Source of the DNA: Acetobacteraceae bacterium | GTDB lineage: Bacteria > Pseudomonadota > Alphaproteobacteria > Zavarziniales > Zavarziniaceae | NCBI GenBank assembly: GCA_947379865.1 | Contig: CANCOY010000066.1 | Location: 1 to 22,100 of the forward strand | DNA: 22,100 nucleotides | Reading direction: 5' to 3' | Shown here: in pieces, positions 13,649 through 21,692 of the stretch | Numbering within the stretch: position 1 is the first letter of the stretch | How the letters are laid out: every line of letters begins with the position of its first letter | Made by a program: the position numbers and the translations under genes | Notes under the pieces: model-generated | Told to the model about the DNA's origin: nothing | Database searches by the model: none | Seen by the model: the letters and a program-made list of their open reading frames with translations, nothing else

Positions 13649-14865
13649 CGAGCGTTACCGGCCGCCTTGGCGATCTGGGTTTCTCCCAGTCCCTCATGGG
13701 CAGTGCGACCAGCACGGGCTCAAGCCTTCAGGCTCTCGAGGCGCGGATCTCGAGCGGGCGTTCCGCCCTCTCGTATTCCGACCTTCAGGGCGATACAGCT
13801 CGTTACATCGCCAGCAAGAACCAGCTGACCGAGGTCCAGGAGTACACGCGCTCCACCCAGACCGTGGGGCGTTACCTGACGGCCGCAGACAATGCCCTGT
13901 CCTCCCTCTCGGACATTGCCTCCAACGCCCGCGCCATGTTGGTTCGCGCACTGGGCCTCGACAGCCCGGGCGTCGACCAGTACCAGCTGAAAAATCAGGC
14001 GAAGTCCCTGCTGGACCAGGCGATCTCAAGCCTGAACACCCAGTCCGAGGGCAGCTACATTTTTGCTGGTGCCACCAGCGACCGTGCGCCTGTCGGTTTT
14101 GGCAGCCTGACGCATCTGTCCCCCGGCCCCACGCAGGCAACGGATTCCACGGTCAGCCTCACGGTCGGCCCGAAGGCTACGCCCCTTGTGGTCACTGTCC
14201 CGGCCGGCACCTCGCCGGCGCAAGCCATCAAGACGGCGCTGCAGGAACAGGGTGTTCCCGGCCTTGGGCGGATGTCGGTCACGGCGGATGGCAACCTTGA
14301 GGTCGCCGCCGCAGATGGCGTCTCGCCCTTTTCGGTCACCGTCACGGGCACCACGGGTGGCATGATCGCCACGTCCGACACCCGCAACGTCCGCGACACC
14401 CCGCCCGATAGCGACACCGAAAACTTCAACTACTACCAGGGTCTTCAGGGTGCGGCACCGCGCAGCGCCCCGATCGGTGCCGGCACCAGCATCTCTTATG
14501 GTGTGTCGGCAGATGAACCGGCTGTCGAGCGTCTCCTCCGGGCCCTGCGGGTTGCTGAGACGGCGCAGACACAGCCCACCATGGACCGGGCGGCGGTCCA
14601 GAAGGCCCTTGGCCTGATGAATGACGCCATCTCCGGGATCAGTGAGTTGCGCGCCCATGTCGGCGCCCAGGGCAAGGCAGTTGATGATGCAAATTCCAGC
14701 AACCAGCTGGCCACCGTCTATGTCCAGAACATGGTTGACGAGACCGAGAACCTCGATCTCGGCACCGCAATGACCAGCCTTTCACAGCAGCAGCTTCAGT
14801 TGCAGGCGGCGTACATGATCCTGTCACGCCTGTCGTCCCTTTCGCTCCTTAACTATCTTAAATAA
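13645..14865 (+). CDS. flgL: Flagellar hook-filament junction protein FlgL (HAP3)
   Basis: 406 residues, flagellin-like at both ends. The N-terminal helix includes SSLQALEARISSGRSALSYSDLQGD and a later NQAKSLLDQAISSLNTQSEGSYIFAGA, characteristic of FlgL; the C-terminal helix ENLDLGTAMTSLSQQQLQLQAAYMILSRLSSLSLLNYL closes the coiled D0. The middle (about 150-290) is a variable, strand-rich domain, which makes the protein longer than the E. coli FlgL of about 317 residues. FlgL forms the second ring of the hook-filament junction. Its ATG overlaps the flgK stop, so the two junction proteins are probably made in balance. Confidence 0.93.
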   Translation: MTSVTGRLGDLGFSQSLMGSATSTGSSLQALEARISSGRSALSYSDLQGDTARYIASKNQLTEVQEYTRSTQTVGRYLTAADNALSSLSDIASNARAMLVRALGLDSPGVDQYQLKNQAKSLLDQAISSLNTQSEGSYIFAGATSDRAPVGFGSLTHLSPGPTQATDSTVSLTVGPKATPLVVTVPAGTSPAQAIKTALQEQGVPGLGRMSVTADGNLEVAAADGVSPFSVTVTGTTGGMIATSDTRNVRDTPPDSDTENFNYYQGLQGAAPRSAPIGAGTSISYGVSADEPAVERLLRALRVAETAQTQPTMDRAAVQKALGLMNDAISGISELRAHVGAQGKAVDDANSSNQLATVYVQNMVDETENLDLGTAMTSLSQQQLQLQAAYMILSRLSSLSLLNYLK

Positions 14866-14876
14866 GGGAGTTTCCC

Positions 14877-15392
14877 GTGGCCCTCGTTGAGCTGAGCACA
14901 CGACCCGCCCCATGGCCGGCAACCCACATCGAGATTGCCTTCGATGAGGATATTCCGGATGAGCGCCGCGTCCGTCTTGAAACCCGCATGGGTGCGATCT
15001 GTCTTGATCGCAGCCGCGTGGTTGGCCTGCCATCAGGCCTGCCCGGTTTCCAGGACGCACGCTCCTTTGCGCTGGTCCGCTTGCCCGGTACGCGCTTCGA
15101 CCCGTTCCTGCTGATGCAGTTCGTCGAAGACCCGACAACCTCGTTTCTGGTCCTGCCGTTGGATGTGACGACCGAGCTTTATGACCCGGCAGACCTGGCT
15201 GATGCCGGGCGGGCCCTTGGGATCCGCGACGAGGATCTGGGTGTTCTGGTGATCGTCAATCTCCGCAAGAATGACGGGGAGTTGGTCATCACCGTCAATC
15301 TGCGCGCGCCCCTCCTGATCGACCTGGCAAGCCTCAAGGCCTGGCAGCACATCATGGAGAGCGAGCGTTACCCCATCCGTTTCCAGCTCTGA
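14877..15392 (+). CDS. fliW: Flagellar assembly factor FliW
   Basis: 171 residues from GTG 14877, with AAGGGAG at 14864-14870 and a six-base spacer. After a variable start, the FliW core is recognisable: GLPGFQDARSFALVRLPG, DPFLLMQFVEDPTTSFLVLP, LGIRDEDLGVLVIVNLRKNDGELVITVNLRAPLLID and the ending SERYPIRFQL. In other bacteria FliW binds flagellin and the regulator CsrA, so free flagellin levels control CsrA repression. No csrA gene is adjacent or elsewhere in the window. The N-terminal extension of about 40 residues is longer than in Bacillus FliW. It lies 11 bases after flgL and 21 before fliD. Confidence 0.9.
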   Translation: MALVELSTRPAPWPATHIEIAFDEDIPDERRVRLETRMGAICLDRSRVVGLPSGLPGFQDARSFALVRLPGTRFDPFLLMQFVEDPTTSFLVLPLDVTTELYDPADLADAGRALGIRDEDLGVLVIVNLRKNDGELVITVNLRAPLLIDLASLKAWQHIMESERYPIRFQL

Positions 15393-15413
15393 GCCCGGGG
15401 AAGTCTTCGCGCC

Positions 15414-17513
15414 ATGGCAACCACCTCATCGATCAATACGAACAACATGTCGGTCAACGCACAGGGCCAGGTGAAGTTCTCTGGCCTGTCGTCCGGCATT
15501 GACTCTCAGTCAGCCATTGATGGGATCATCAAGGCGCAGCAGACACGTATTGACTCGGTTGCCAAGAAGATTGATCAAAACACGGCAAAGCTGAAGGCGC
15601 TGGAAGATCTCAAGACCAAGTCCACGGCGATCACCAACAGCCTCTCGACGCTTTACGGCCGCATGACGGCAGACAGCTCCTTCGACGTGTTCGCCTCGAA
15701 GGAAGTCAGCGCCACAACCTCGCGTGACGCCACGGCCGTTGGCAGCGCTTCTGCTGCCACCGACCTGATTGGCGCCACGGTCACCAACGCCGCCGTTCCC
15801 GGCACCTACGGCGTCGAAGTGCTGAACATCGCCAAGCCGATGAAGGTGAAGTCCTCCGCGGTTGATGACTCCTCGGTGCCGCTGAACCTTTCCGGCACAA
15901 TTCAGATTGGCGGCACCGCGCAGCAGGCAACCTACAGCGCCTCGTCGTTTGGCAGCGCCGCCTGGGGCACCACGGGCGCTTCCCTCAGCATCACACCCTC
16001 GGGCACCACAACACCCGTCACCTTTTCGTTCGCCGGCACCGCGGGCGCCTCGACGGCCACAAACCTCACCGCCCTGGCCAGCGCCTTCAATGCCTCGACG
16101 GAAGGTGCGTCGTCCGGCTTCAGCGCAAGCATCGTCAATGGCGCGCTGCAGCTGACAGCAAACACGTCGTCAGATAGTCAGGCGGTCGTATCGATTGCCA
16201 CGGCCACCACGACCCTGCGCCCGGTTTCCTCAGCGGCCGGCGTTTCACCGGGCTCACTGACCGTCGATCCTGGCCAGTCGCTGCAGGACATCCGTAACGC
16301 CATCAACAACCTGTCGCAGACGGCACCGGGGACGGGCGTGACCGCCAGCACCGTGAGCGTGGGTCCGACCCAGAGCTACATGATCCTCACGTCCAGCCAG
16401 CCCGGTGCGTCGATCAATTTCACCTGGCCCGCAGGCACGCCCTCATCACTTCAGACCAGCGGCATCTTCAGCACGACCGGCGATTCACTGCTTCAGGCGG
16501 CGCAGCAGCTGCATATCAAGCTTGATGGCACCGACGTGTACCGCAATTCAAACCAGGTGAACGATCTGGTTCCCGGCGTCGAGATGAGCTTTGTAAAGGC
16601 AGAGGCTGGCACCACCGTGCAGCTGAACGTTGCGCAAAGCCAGGTCGGCATCGCCACCCAGATCAACGCCTTTGTTACCGCCTATAACGACCTTCAGGAT
16701 TTCGTCGCCACACAGACGAAGTTCGACACAACAACCGGCAGCCTTGACGCCGCCGCCATCCTTGCCCGCTCCAGCTCGCTGCGCGGTGTCGCTGACCTGC
16801 TGCACAACAACATTGGGGCATCAACCTACGGTCAGGCCGTAAGTGGCGTTCCCACGAGCCTGGCCGATATCGGTATCACGACGGATAACACCACGGGCAG
16901 CCCAACTTTTGGCCATCTCATCGCCGACTCCACGAAGCTCTCGTCGGCGCTGACAAGCCACGCCGAGGACGTCCGCAAGATGTTTACCTTCGCCGCCCAG
17001 TCGGCAACCAGTGCAGTTCAGGTCATCGGGTTTGACGTGAACACGACCCGGCCGGATACAGGCCCCTTTGTTTTCAGCTTCCAGAACAACGACCAGGGCA
17101 ATCTGACGCCGTCGTTTCTTGAAAACGGACAGCCCCAGACGATCGAGCGGGCCGGGAACACCTTCACGGTGACCTCTGGCTCAGCCAAGGGGCTGACGCT
17201 TTACGCCAATTCGGCAGGGGCGGTTGCACCCACTGAAATCGTCATGAAGTCGGGCCTGGCGTCGACCGTTACATCGACCCTCTACGACCTGATCAGTGCC
17301 GAACAAAGCACCCTGACAGCTGAGCAGACGGCACTGACGGACAGCTCAAAGACTGTGCAGGACCGGGTTACGGCCATGTCGGATCGTCTTACCCGACAGC
17401 GCGATACGCTGGCCGAGAAGTTCTCACGGATGGAATCCGCCATGTCAAAGATGAACACGCTGCGTCAGCAGATCGCCTCTGCGTTCCAGACCAGCAACAG
17501 CAGCAGCAACTAG
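15414..17513 (+). CDS. fliD: Flagellar filament cap protein FliD (HAP2)
   Basis: 699 residues. The conserved N-terminal D0 segment VKFSGLSSGIDSQSAIDGIIKAQQTRIDSVAKKIDQN and the C-terminal coiled coil (about 610-690, YDLISAEQSTLTAEQTALTDS ... RLTRQRDTLAEKFSRMESAMSKMNTL) identify it. The Ser/Thr/Ala-rich centre (about 115-330) is strand-rich and longer than in E. coli FliD (468 residues), giving extra surface domains. A region around 365-425 (LHIKLDGTDVYRNSNQVNDLVPGV) matches the FliD repeat that follows the variable domain. FliD caps the growing filament and guides flagellin insertion. GGGGAAG sits about ten bases before ATG 15414. Confidence 0.92.
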   Translation: MATTSSINTNNMSVNAQGQVKFSGLSSGIDSQSAIDGIIKAQQTRIDSVAKKIDQNTAKLKALEDLKTKSTAITNSLSTLYGRMTADSSFDVFASKEVSATTSRDATAVGSASAATDLIGATVTNAAVPGTYGVEVLNIAKPMKVKSSAVDDSSVPLNLSGTIQIGGTAQQATYSASSFGSAAWGTTGASLSITPSGTTTPVTFSFAGTAGASTATNLTALASAFNASTEGASSGFSASIVNGALQLTANTSSDSQAVVSIATATTTLRPVSSAAGVSPGSLTVDPGQSLQDIRNAINNLSQTAPGTGVTASTVSVGPTQSYMILTSSQPGASINFTWPAGTPSSLQTSGIFSTTGDSLLQAAQQLHIKLDGTDVYRNSNQVNDLVPGVEMSFVKAEAGTTVQLNVAQSQVGIATQINAFVTAYNDLQDFVATQTKFDTTTGSLDAAAILARSSSLRGVADLLHNNIGASTYGQAVSGVPTSLADIGITTDNTTGSPTFGHLIADSTKLSSALTSHAEDVRKMFTFAAQSATSAVQVIGFDVNTTRPDTGPFVFSFQNNDQGNLTPSFLENGQPQTIERAGNTFTVTSGSAKGLTLYANSAGAVAPTEIVMKSGLASTVTSTLYDLISAEQSTLTAEQTALTDSSKTVQDRVTAMSDRLTRQRDTLAEKFSRMESAMSKMNTLRQQIASAFQTSNSSSN

Positions 17514-17526
17514 CGGGAGACGGATC

Positions 17527-17949
17527 ATGTACAAGCAGATTGGCAAGACATACCGCGCTCGCGCCGAAGAGAACACGCCGCGTGTCAACATCGTCAGCCG
17601 CATGTTCGAAGTTGCCATCGAAGGTCTCGATGCGGCCATCGAGGCGGCGGTTGCCGGCCGGATCGAGGATCGCCACACCGCCACGTCGCGGGTCAGCAAC
17701 ATCCTCATGCTGCTGCGCCAGCACCTCGACTTCGACAAGGGCCTCGAGATCGCCTCGAACCTTGATCGGCTTTATGCCTATTGCATGAGCCAGCTGGTTA
17801 CCTTCGAAACCCGGAATGATCCAGAGATGGCAGCCCAGGTTCGCAGCATCCTGAAGCCGCTGTGTGATGCCTGGCAGCAGCTGGCAAACGAAGCTCCGGT
17901 CGAGCAGGAAGTGGCCAGCCAGCCCCTTCGCTCCGCCGTCAACGCCTGA
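17527..17949 (+). CDS. fliS: Flagellin export chaperone FliS
   Basis: 140 residues. The N-terminus MYKQIGKTYRARAEENTPRVNIVSRMFEVAIEGLDAAIEAAVAGRIEDRHTATSRV keeps the FliS pattern (Y near the start, a P-x-x-L/V-x-x-M/L-F/Y-motif, then a long helix), followed by HLDFDKGLEIASNLDRLYAYCMSQL, the conserved FliS helix pair. FliS binds the C-terminal helices of flagellin and prevents premature polymerisation. GGGAG at 17515-17519 with seven-base spacing supports ATG 17527. The protein directly follows fliD, the normal order, and is followed after 14 bases by a second, divergent FliS-like gene. Confidence 0.92.
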   Translation: MYKQIGKTYRARAEENTPRVNIVSRMFEVAIEGLDAAIEAAVAGRIEDRHTATSRVSNILMLLRQHLDFDKGLEIASNLDRLYAYCMSQLVTFETRNDPEMAAQVRSILKPLCDAWQQLANEAPVEQEVASQPLRSAVNA

Positions 17950-17963
17950 GGGGAGACCGGAAA

Positions 17964-18350
17964 ATGAACCAGCCAGATCTTTCCACTGAGCGTCCGACGG
18001 CGGTCATCGTGCGTCTCTTTGACCGCATCATTGCCAGCATCGAGCATGCCTCGGCCTGCTGCCTCAGCGGTGACATCGAGGGGCGTTACCATGCTGTCGT
18101 CGCGGCAACCGATCTCCTGGTTGCCCTGCATGATGGCCTCGACCTCGACTCTAGCGATGCCTGGACACAGCAGACCGGCTCCATCTATCGCGCCATCCTG
18201 GGCGAGTTGCCCAAGGTGATCATCCAGTCTGACCGCAGTGTCGCTGCCAAGGCCGTCAGGGCCCTCGCGCCGCTGCGCTCGGCCTGGGCTGAAGCCGATG
18301 CCGCAGCCGCCATGGCCGACCGCCCCTTCATCGCCGTCGCGGCGGAATAG
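17964..18350 (+). CDS. Second FliS-like chaperone, diverged
   Basis: 128 residues. The order of helices mirrors the preceding FliS: TAVIVRLFDRIIASIEHASACCLSGDIEGRYHAVVAATDLLVALHDGLDLD, then WTQQTGSIYRAILGELPKVIIQSD and ALAPLRSAWAEA, where FliS has LKPLCDAWQQ. The conserved aromatic start of FliS is absent, and the flagellin-binding groove residues are poorly kept, so the client may differ. It occupies the place where fliT, a FliD chaperone, stands in enterobacteria, but the fold pattern is FliS-like. GGGGAG precedes the start. It most likely arose by duplication of fliS and divergence. Client unknown. Confidence 0.7.
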   Translation: MNQPDLSTERPTAVIVRLFDRIIASIEHASACCLSGDIEGRYHAVVAATDLLVALHDGLDLDSSDAWTQQTGSIYRAILGELPKVIIQSDRSVAAKAVRALAPLRSAWAEADAAAAMADRPFIAVAAE

Positions 18351-18355
18351 GACAC

Positions 18356-19771
18356 ATGAACATGCGCCTCGAAACGCTCGATACCACAATGCGTCGGGAG
18401 CAGACGAAGGCCGAGGCCGTCGCCCGTCTTATGGCCTCCTTCGCCAGCCACCTGCAGGCTGCAACTACCGAGACCGTGCGTGAGACCAGCAAGCAGGCCG
18501 ACAGCCAGCGCCTGCCCCAGCGCCAGGAAGCTGGCGCTTCGCCCGCGCACTCCTTCTTTGCTGATCTGCAGCCGGCTCAGGACAACGCCTCGGCAGCACC
18601 CAAGGCGGCCGACCCCGTTCGCCCGACGGATACCGAACAGCATGCCGCGGCACCCCGCAGCGCCACAGCGGATGTCTCGGGTTCCCCTGCTGCCAGCAAC
18701 CGCATTGCTGACCTGCGCCCCACGGCATCTTCGGTGCCGCCGCAGCCAGCGACCTCATCTGCCAGCCAGTCGGCCCCCGAGCTTGCCACGACATCGGCAA
18801 AGCCCGCCTCGCCGGCCACGTCATCGGCCAAGGGTGACACCAGCGCAGCCCATCCCGCCTCCGGCGCCGCCAACTCTGAAAATGTTGCGGCACAGAACAA
18901 CGCACCGGCCGCCAATGCCCCTGCGGCACCGAGCGCTGCCGCGCACGATAACGGTGCCAAGGCCGAGGCCGGTGCCAAGGCCGAGGCCGGTTCCGAGGCT
19001 GAGGCTGACGCTGTCAACACCAGGGCGCCTGCCGAAACCGCTCCCGTCAAGGTTGCTGGCGAGGCCAAGGCAGCCGAGACGGCGCCGGTTGCAGCAGAAC
19101 ACGCGGCAGTCGCGACCAAGGGCGTGAAGTCTGTCACCCAGCACGCCAGCAAGGATGATGAGGCCACCGACGCGCCGGCAACCACGGTCGCCGCCCCCGC
19201 CCAGGCCACCGACGCCGCAACCCGCACCATGGTGCCTGAGGCTGCCATCTCGGCAAGCCGCAGTGCAGCGGTTGCCACCCCTGCACCGGCCGAAACGCCC
19301 CAGATTGCACCGCTCAGCGGCGCGGCACCTGCGCCGGCCATGGGGATCGCCCCCCGGCCACGGGCTGGCACCAATCAGCCCGCCGAAGCCGAAGTGGCAG
19401 GCAAGGCAACGCCAACCCCGGCCAGCGCCGGTGCTGCGGATGCCAGCCATCTCGATGGCGCAGACGCCACCATTCGGCCGCAGGCTGATGGCGGGCTTCT
19501 CGTCACCCTCGCCCCCTCGGCCAATGGCCCGGTGCAGATGAAGCTTGATGTGACCGGTGGTGTTGTATCGAACCTTGTCTTCATTGCGCCCTATCAGCAG
19601 ACGCGAAATACGCTGGAAGCGCTTCGCCCGGCCATCGCAGCGGCCACGCGGAGCACTGCATCCATGCGGATCCAGTCTTCCAGCCGCAATGCTCCCAATG
19701 CCACGAGCCAGGGCCCGACAGAAACGTCGGTCGACGGCGGTGACCATCCCCATATCGACGTCAGGATCTGA
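18356..19771 (+). CDS. fliK: FliK-like flagellar hook-length control protein
   Basis: 471 residues. The N-terminal helix (about 1-50) is followed by a very long Ala/Pro/Thr/Ser-rich disordered stretch (about 55-375), then a compact C-terminal domain: GGLLVTLAPSANGPVQMKLDV, VVSNLVFIAPYQQTRNTLEALRPAIAAATR and STASMRIQSS. This matches the FliK C-terminal core (strand, strand, then the N-x-x-T-R-x-x-LE helix) though the usual LGxVxVxL signature is weak. FliK measures hook length and switches export specificity by touching FlhB. Position before flgD and flgE supports the call. An 18-base tandem repeat lies inside. ATG 18356 and 18362 are both possible; the first is taken. Confidence 0.75.
   Translation: MNMRLETLDTTMRREQTKAEAVARLMASFASHLQAATTETVRETSKQADSQRLPQRQEAGASPAHSFFADLQPAQDNASAAPKAADPVRPTDTEQHAAAPRSATADVSGSPAASNRIADLRPTASSVPPQPATSSASQSAPELATTSAKPASPATSSAKGDTSAAHPASGAANSENVAAQNNAPAANAPAAPSAAAHDNGAKAEAGAKAEAGSEAEADAVNTRAPAETAPVKVAGEAKAAETAPVAAEHAAVATKGVKSVTQHASKDDEATDAPATTVAAPAQATDAATRTMVPEAAISASRSAAVATPAPAETPQIAPLSGAAPAPAMGIAPRPRAGTNQPAEAEVAGKATPTPASAGAADASHLDGADATIRPQADGGLLVTLAPSANGPVQMKLDVTGGVVSNLVFIAPYQQTRNTLEALRPAIAAATRSTASMRIQSSSRNAPNATSQGPTETSVDGGDHPHIDVRI
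18953..19006 (+). repeat. 18-base tandem repeat within fliK
   Basis: Two identical 18-base units (GGTGCCAAGGCCGAGGCC) at 18953-18970 and 18971-18988 are followed by a diverged third unit at 18989-19006. They encode GAKAEA, GAKAEA and GSEAEA. In-frame repeats like this can expand or contract by slippage and change the length of the disordered segment. Confidence 0.9.
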
Positions 19772-19779
19772 GGCGCATC

Positions 19780-20436
19780 ATGACAACCTCCGTTAGCTCC
19801 AGCACCGGCGCCAGCAGCCTTGGATCAACCTCTCCGAAGTCGATCTTCGGTAGCAATGCCAGCACCTTCCTCAACATGCTGACGACACAGCTGAAGAACC
19901 AGAACCCGACGTCTCCCATGGATACGACGGCCTTCACCTCGCAGCTCGTCCAGTTCTCACAGGTCGAGCAGCTGATGAACCTCAGCACCTCGTTCAAGCA
20001 GGTCTCCGGCCGCATGGACGACGCCAACTTCGTCCAGGCGATGGATCTGGTGGGCAAGAACGTGAAGGTACAGGCTCACGGCCTTGAGGTGAAGAACGCC
20101 TCCGCCGACTTCGCCGTGCATCTTGATACGCCGGCGGTTGCCAGCAGTGTTTCGATCACCGACCAGAACGGCATGCAGGTCTGGTATGCGAACGGCCCGA
20201 CAGCCTCTGGCGACACGCCGTTCCATTGGGATGGCAAGGATATGGCCGGCAATCAGCTGCCGGATGGGGAATACAACGTTACCGTTTCGACTTTTGGCAA
20301 GGATGGCAAGGCCACCGAGATTGCGCCAATCGTCGAGACAACCGTCACGGGCGTTGCCCGCGGCGCCAATGGAACCACGCTGACGACGCCTGCCGGTATC
20401 GTCTCGCTTTCAAGCCTTTACGGCATCGTGAAATAA
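19780..20436 (+). CDS. flgD: Flagellar hook assembly scaffold protein FlgD
   Basis: 218 residues. The signature FlgD N-terminus is present: FLNMLTTQLKNQNPTSPMDTTAFTSQLVQFSQVEQLMNL (about residues 29-67). The rest is the tudor/fibronectin-like part with MDLVGKNVKVQ, DTPFHWDGKDMAGNQLPDGEYNVTVS (the FlgD Ig-like FlgD_ig segment) and a final VSLSSLYGIV strand. FlgD caps the growing hook and is lost when FlgK arrives. GAGG at 19770-19773, overlapping the fliK stop, lies six bases before ATG 19780. flgE follows after 14 bases. Confidence 0.95.
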   Translation: MTTSVSSSTGASSLGSTSPKSIFGSNASTFLNMLTTQLKNQNPTSPMDTTAFTSQLVQFSQVEQLMNLSTSFKQVSGRMDDANFVQAMDLVGKNVKVQAHGLEVKNASADFAVHLDTPAVASSVSITDQNGMQVWYANGPTASGDTPFHWDGKDMAGNQLPDGEYNVTVSTFGKDGKATEIAPIVETTVTGVARGANGTTLTTPAGIVSLSSLYGIVK

Positions 20437-20450
20437 GAAAGGACATTCAG

Positions 20451-21689
20451 ATGAGCCTCTATGGAAGCATGTACACCGGCATCAGCGGCGTTCAGGGCAA
20501 CACCCAGCGTTTCTCGACGATCTCGGACAACATCTCGAACGTGAACACGACCGGCTACAAGGCTGCGCGCACGTCTTTCGCCGACATGGTGGTTGGTGCC
20601 GGGACCCGGCACAGCTACATTCCCGGCGGCGTCCGGACGACGATCGAACATGAGGTTGACCGTCAGGGATCGATCCAGTCGACGGCCTCGGCAACCGATC
20701 TGGCGATCAACGGGAAGGGCTTCTTCATTGTAAAGGACAGCACGGACACGCTGCTGCCCGGCTACACGCGCTCAGGCTCCTTCAGCGTCGACAGCGAGGG
20801 TTTTCTGCGTAACACGTCAGGCCAGTATCTGCAGGCTTTCGCCCTGGACCGGGCAGGCAATCTGCCTACGGATACGTCGCTGACCGGAACGACCAGCGTT
20901 AACGTGACGCAGATCACTGGCTCGGCGACCCCCACCTCCAGCATCGGCCTTACGCTCAATCTGCCGGCGGATGCGGGCACGAAGAACGCGACGAACCCGC
21001 TGACCACCTCGATGACCGTCTATGATGGCGTGGGCACGGCGCACAAGATTGCGATCGACTGGAAATCGGCTGACTCGGCAACCGGCACCTGGACCGGCAC
21101 CGTTACCCAGGATGGTTCCATTGCGGCAGGCACCATTACGGTGAGCTTCAATGCCGATGGCACCTTCAAGACCACGCCAACCGACAACGGAACACGCACT
21201 ATTCCCCTCGACCTGACTGGCAATTTCGGCAATCCGACCCCCGGCCAGACCATGACGCTGAACCTGGCCAAGGCAACCTCTTTTGCCGGCGACTATGAGG
21301 TTTCAACGATCACCCAGAACGGCTCGCCGGTGGGCAAGCTTGCAGGCGTCAGCATCACGGATACGGGCGTGGTGGAACTGAGCTTCACCAATGGCACCAC
21401 CCGCGATGCCTACAAGATCCCCCTGGCGACGTTCCCCAATGTGGACGGCCTGAGCCCGGAGAGCGGCGGCGTCTACCGGCAGTCGCTCGACTCCGGCCTG
21501 CCCGCCACCGTTCTTGCCAAGACGGCGGGCGCTGGTTCTTTCATCTCGGAATCGCTGGAGAGCTCCACCGTGGACATCGCCCAGGAGCTGACCGATATGA
21601 TCATGACGCAGAATGCCTATTCGTCGAACGTCAAGGTCATCACCACCGCCGACCAGATGATGCAGGAACTGAACCGCATCAAGAGCTAA
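20451..21689 (+). CDS. flgE: Flagellar hook protein FlgE
   Basis: 412 residues from ATG 20451, which has AAGGA at 20438-20442. The N-terminus MSLYGSMYTGISGVQGNTQRFSTISDNISNVNTTGYKAARTSFADMV is the axial-protein signature with NTTGYK in place of NTPGYK; LAINGKGFFIV and YTRSGSFSVDSEGFLRNTSGQYLQAF mark the FlgE/FlgF/FlgG core. The C-terminus SSTVDIAQELTDMIMTQNAYSSNVKVITTADQMMQELNRI is typical. The central part (about 145-340) is the variable hook surface domain. It polymerises into the hook under FlgD and its length is set by FliK. It is the last plus-strand gene of the window and ends three bases before a convergent gene. Confidence 0.96.
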   Translation: MSLYGSMYTGISGVQGNTQRFSTISDNISNVNTTGYKAARTSFADMVVGAGTRHSYIPGGVRTTIEHEVDRQGSIQSTASATDLAINGKGFFIVKDSTDTLLPGYTRSGSFSVDSEGFLRNTSGQYLQAFALDRAGNLPTDTSLTGTTSVNVTQITGSATPTSSIGLTLNLPADAGTKNATNPLTTSMTVYDGVGTAHKIAIDWKSADSATGTWTGTVTQDGSIAAGTITVSFNADGTFKTTPTDNGTRTIPLDLTGNFGNPTPGQTMTLNLAKATSFAGDYEVSTITQNGSPVGKLAGVSITDTGVVELSFTNGTTRDAYKIPLATFPNVDGLSPESGGVYRQSLDSGLPATVLAKTAGAGSFISESLESSTVDIAQELTDMIMTQNAYSSNVKVITTADQMMQELNRIKS

Positions 21690-21692
21690 GGG

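Noticed and set aside
18577..19753. Two long minus-strand open frames opposite fliK
   Set aside because: Created by the low-complexity Ala/Pro codons of fliK; composition is monotonous and no domain is seen.
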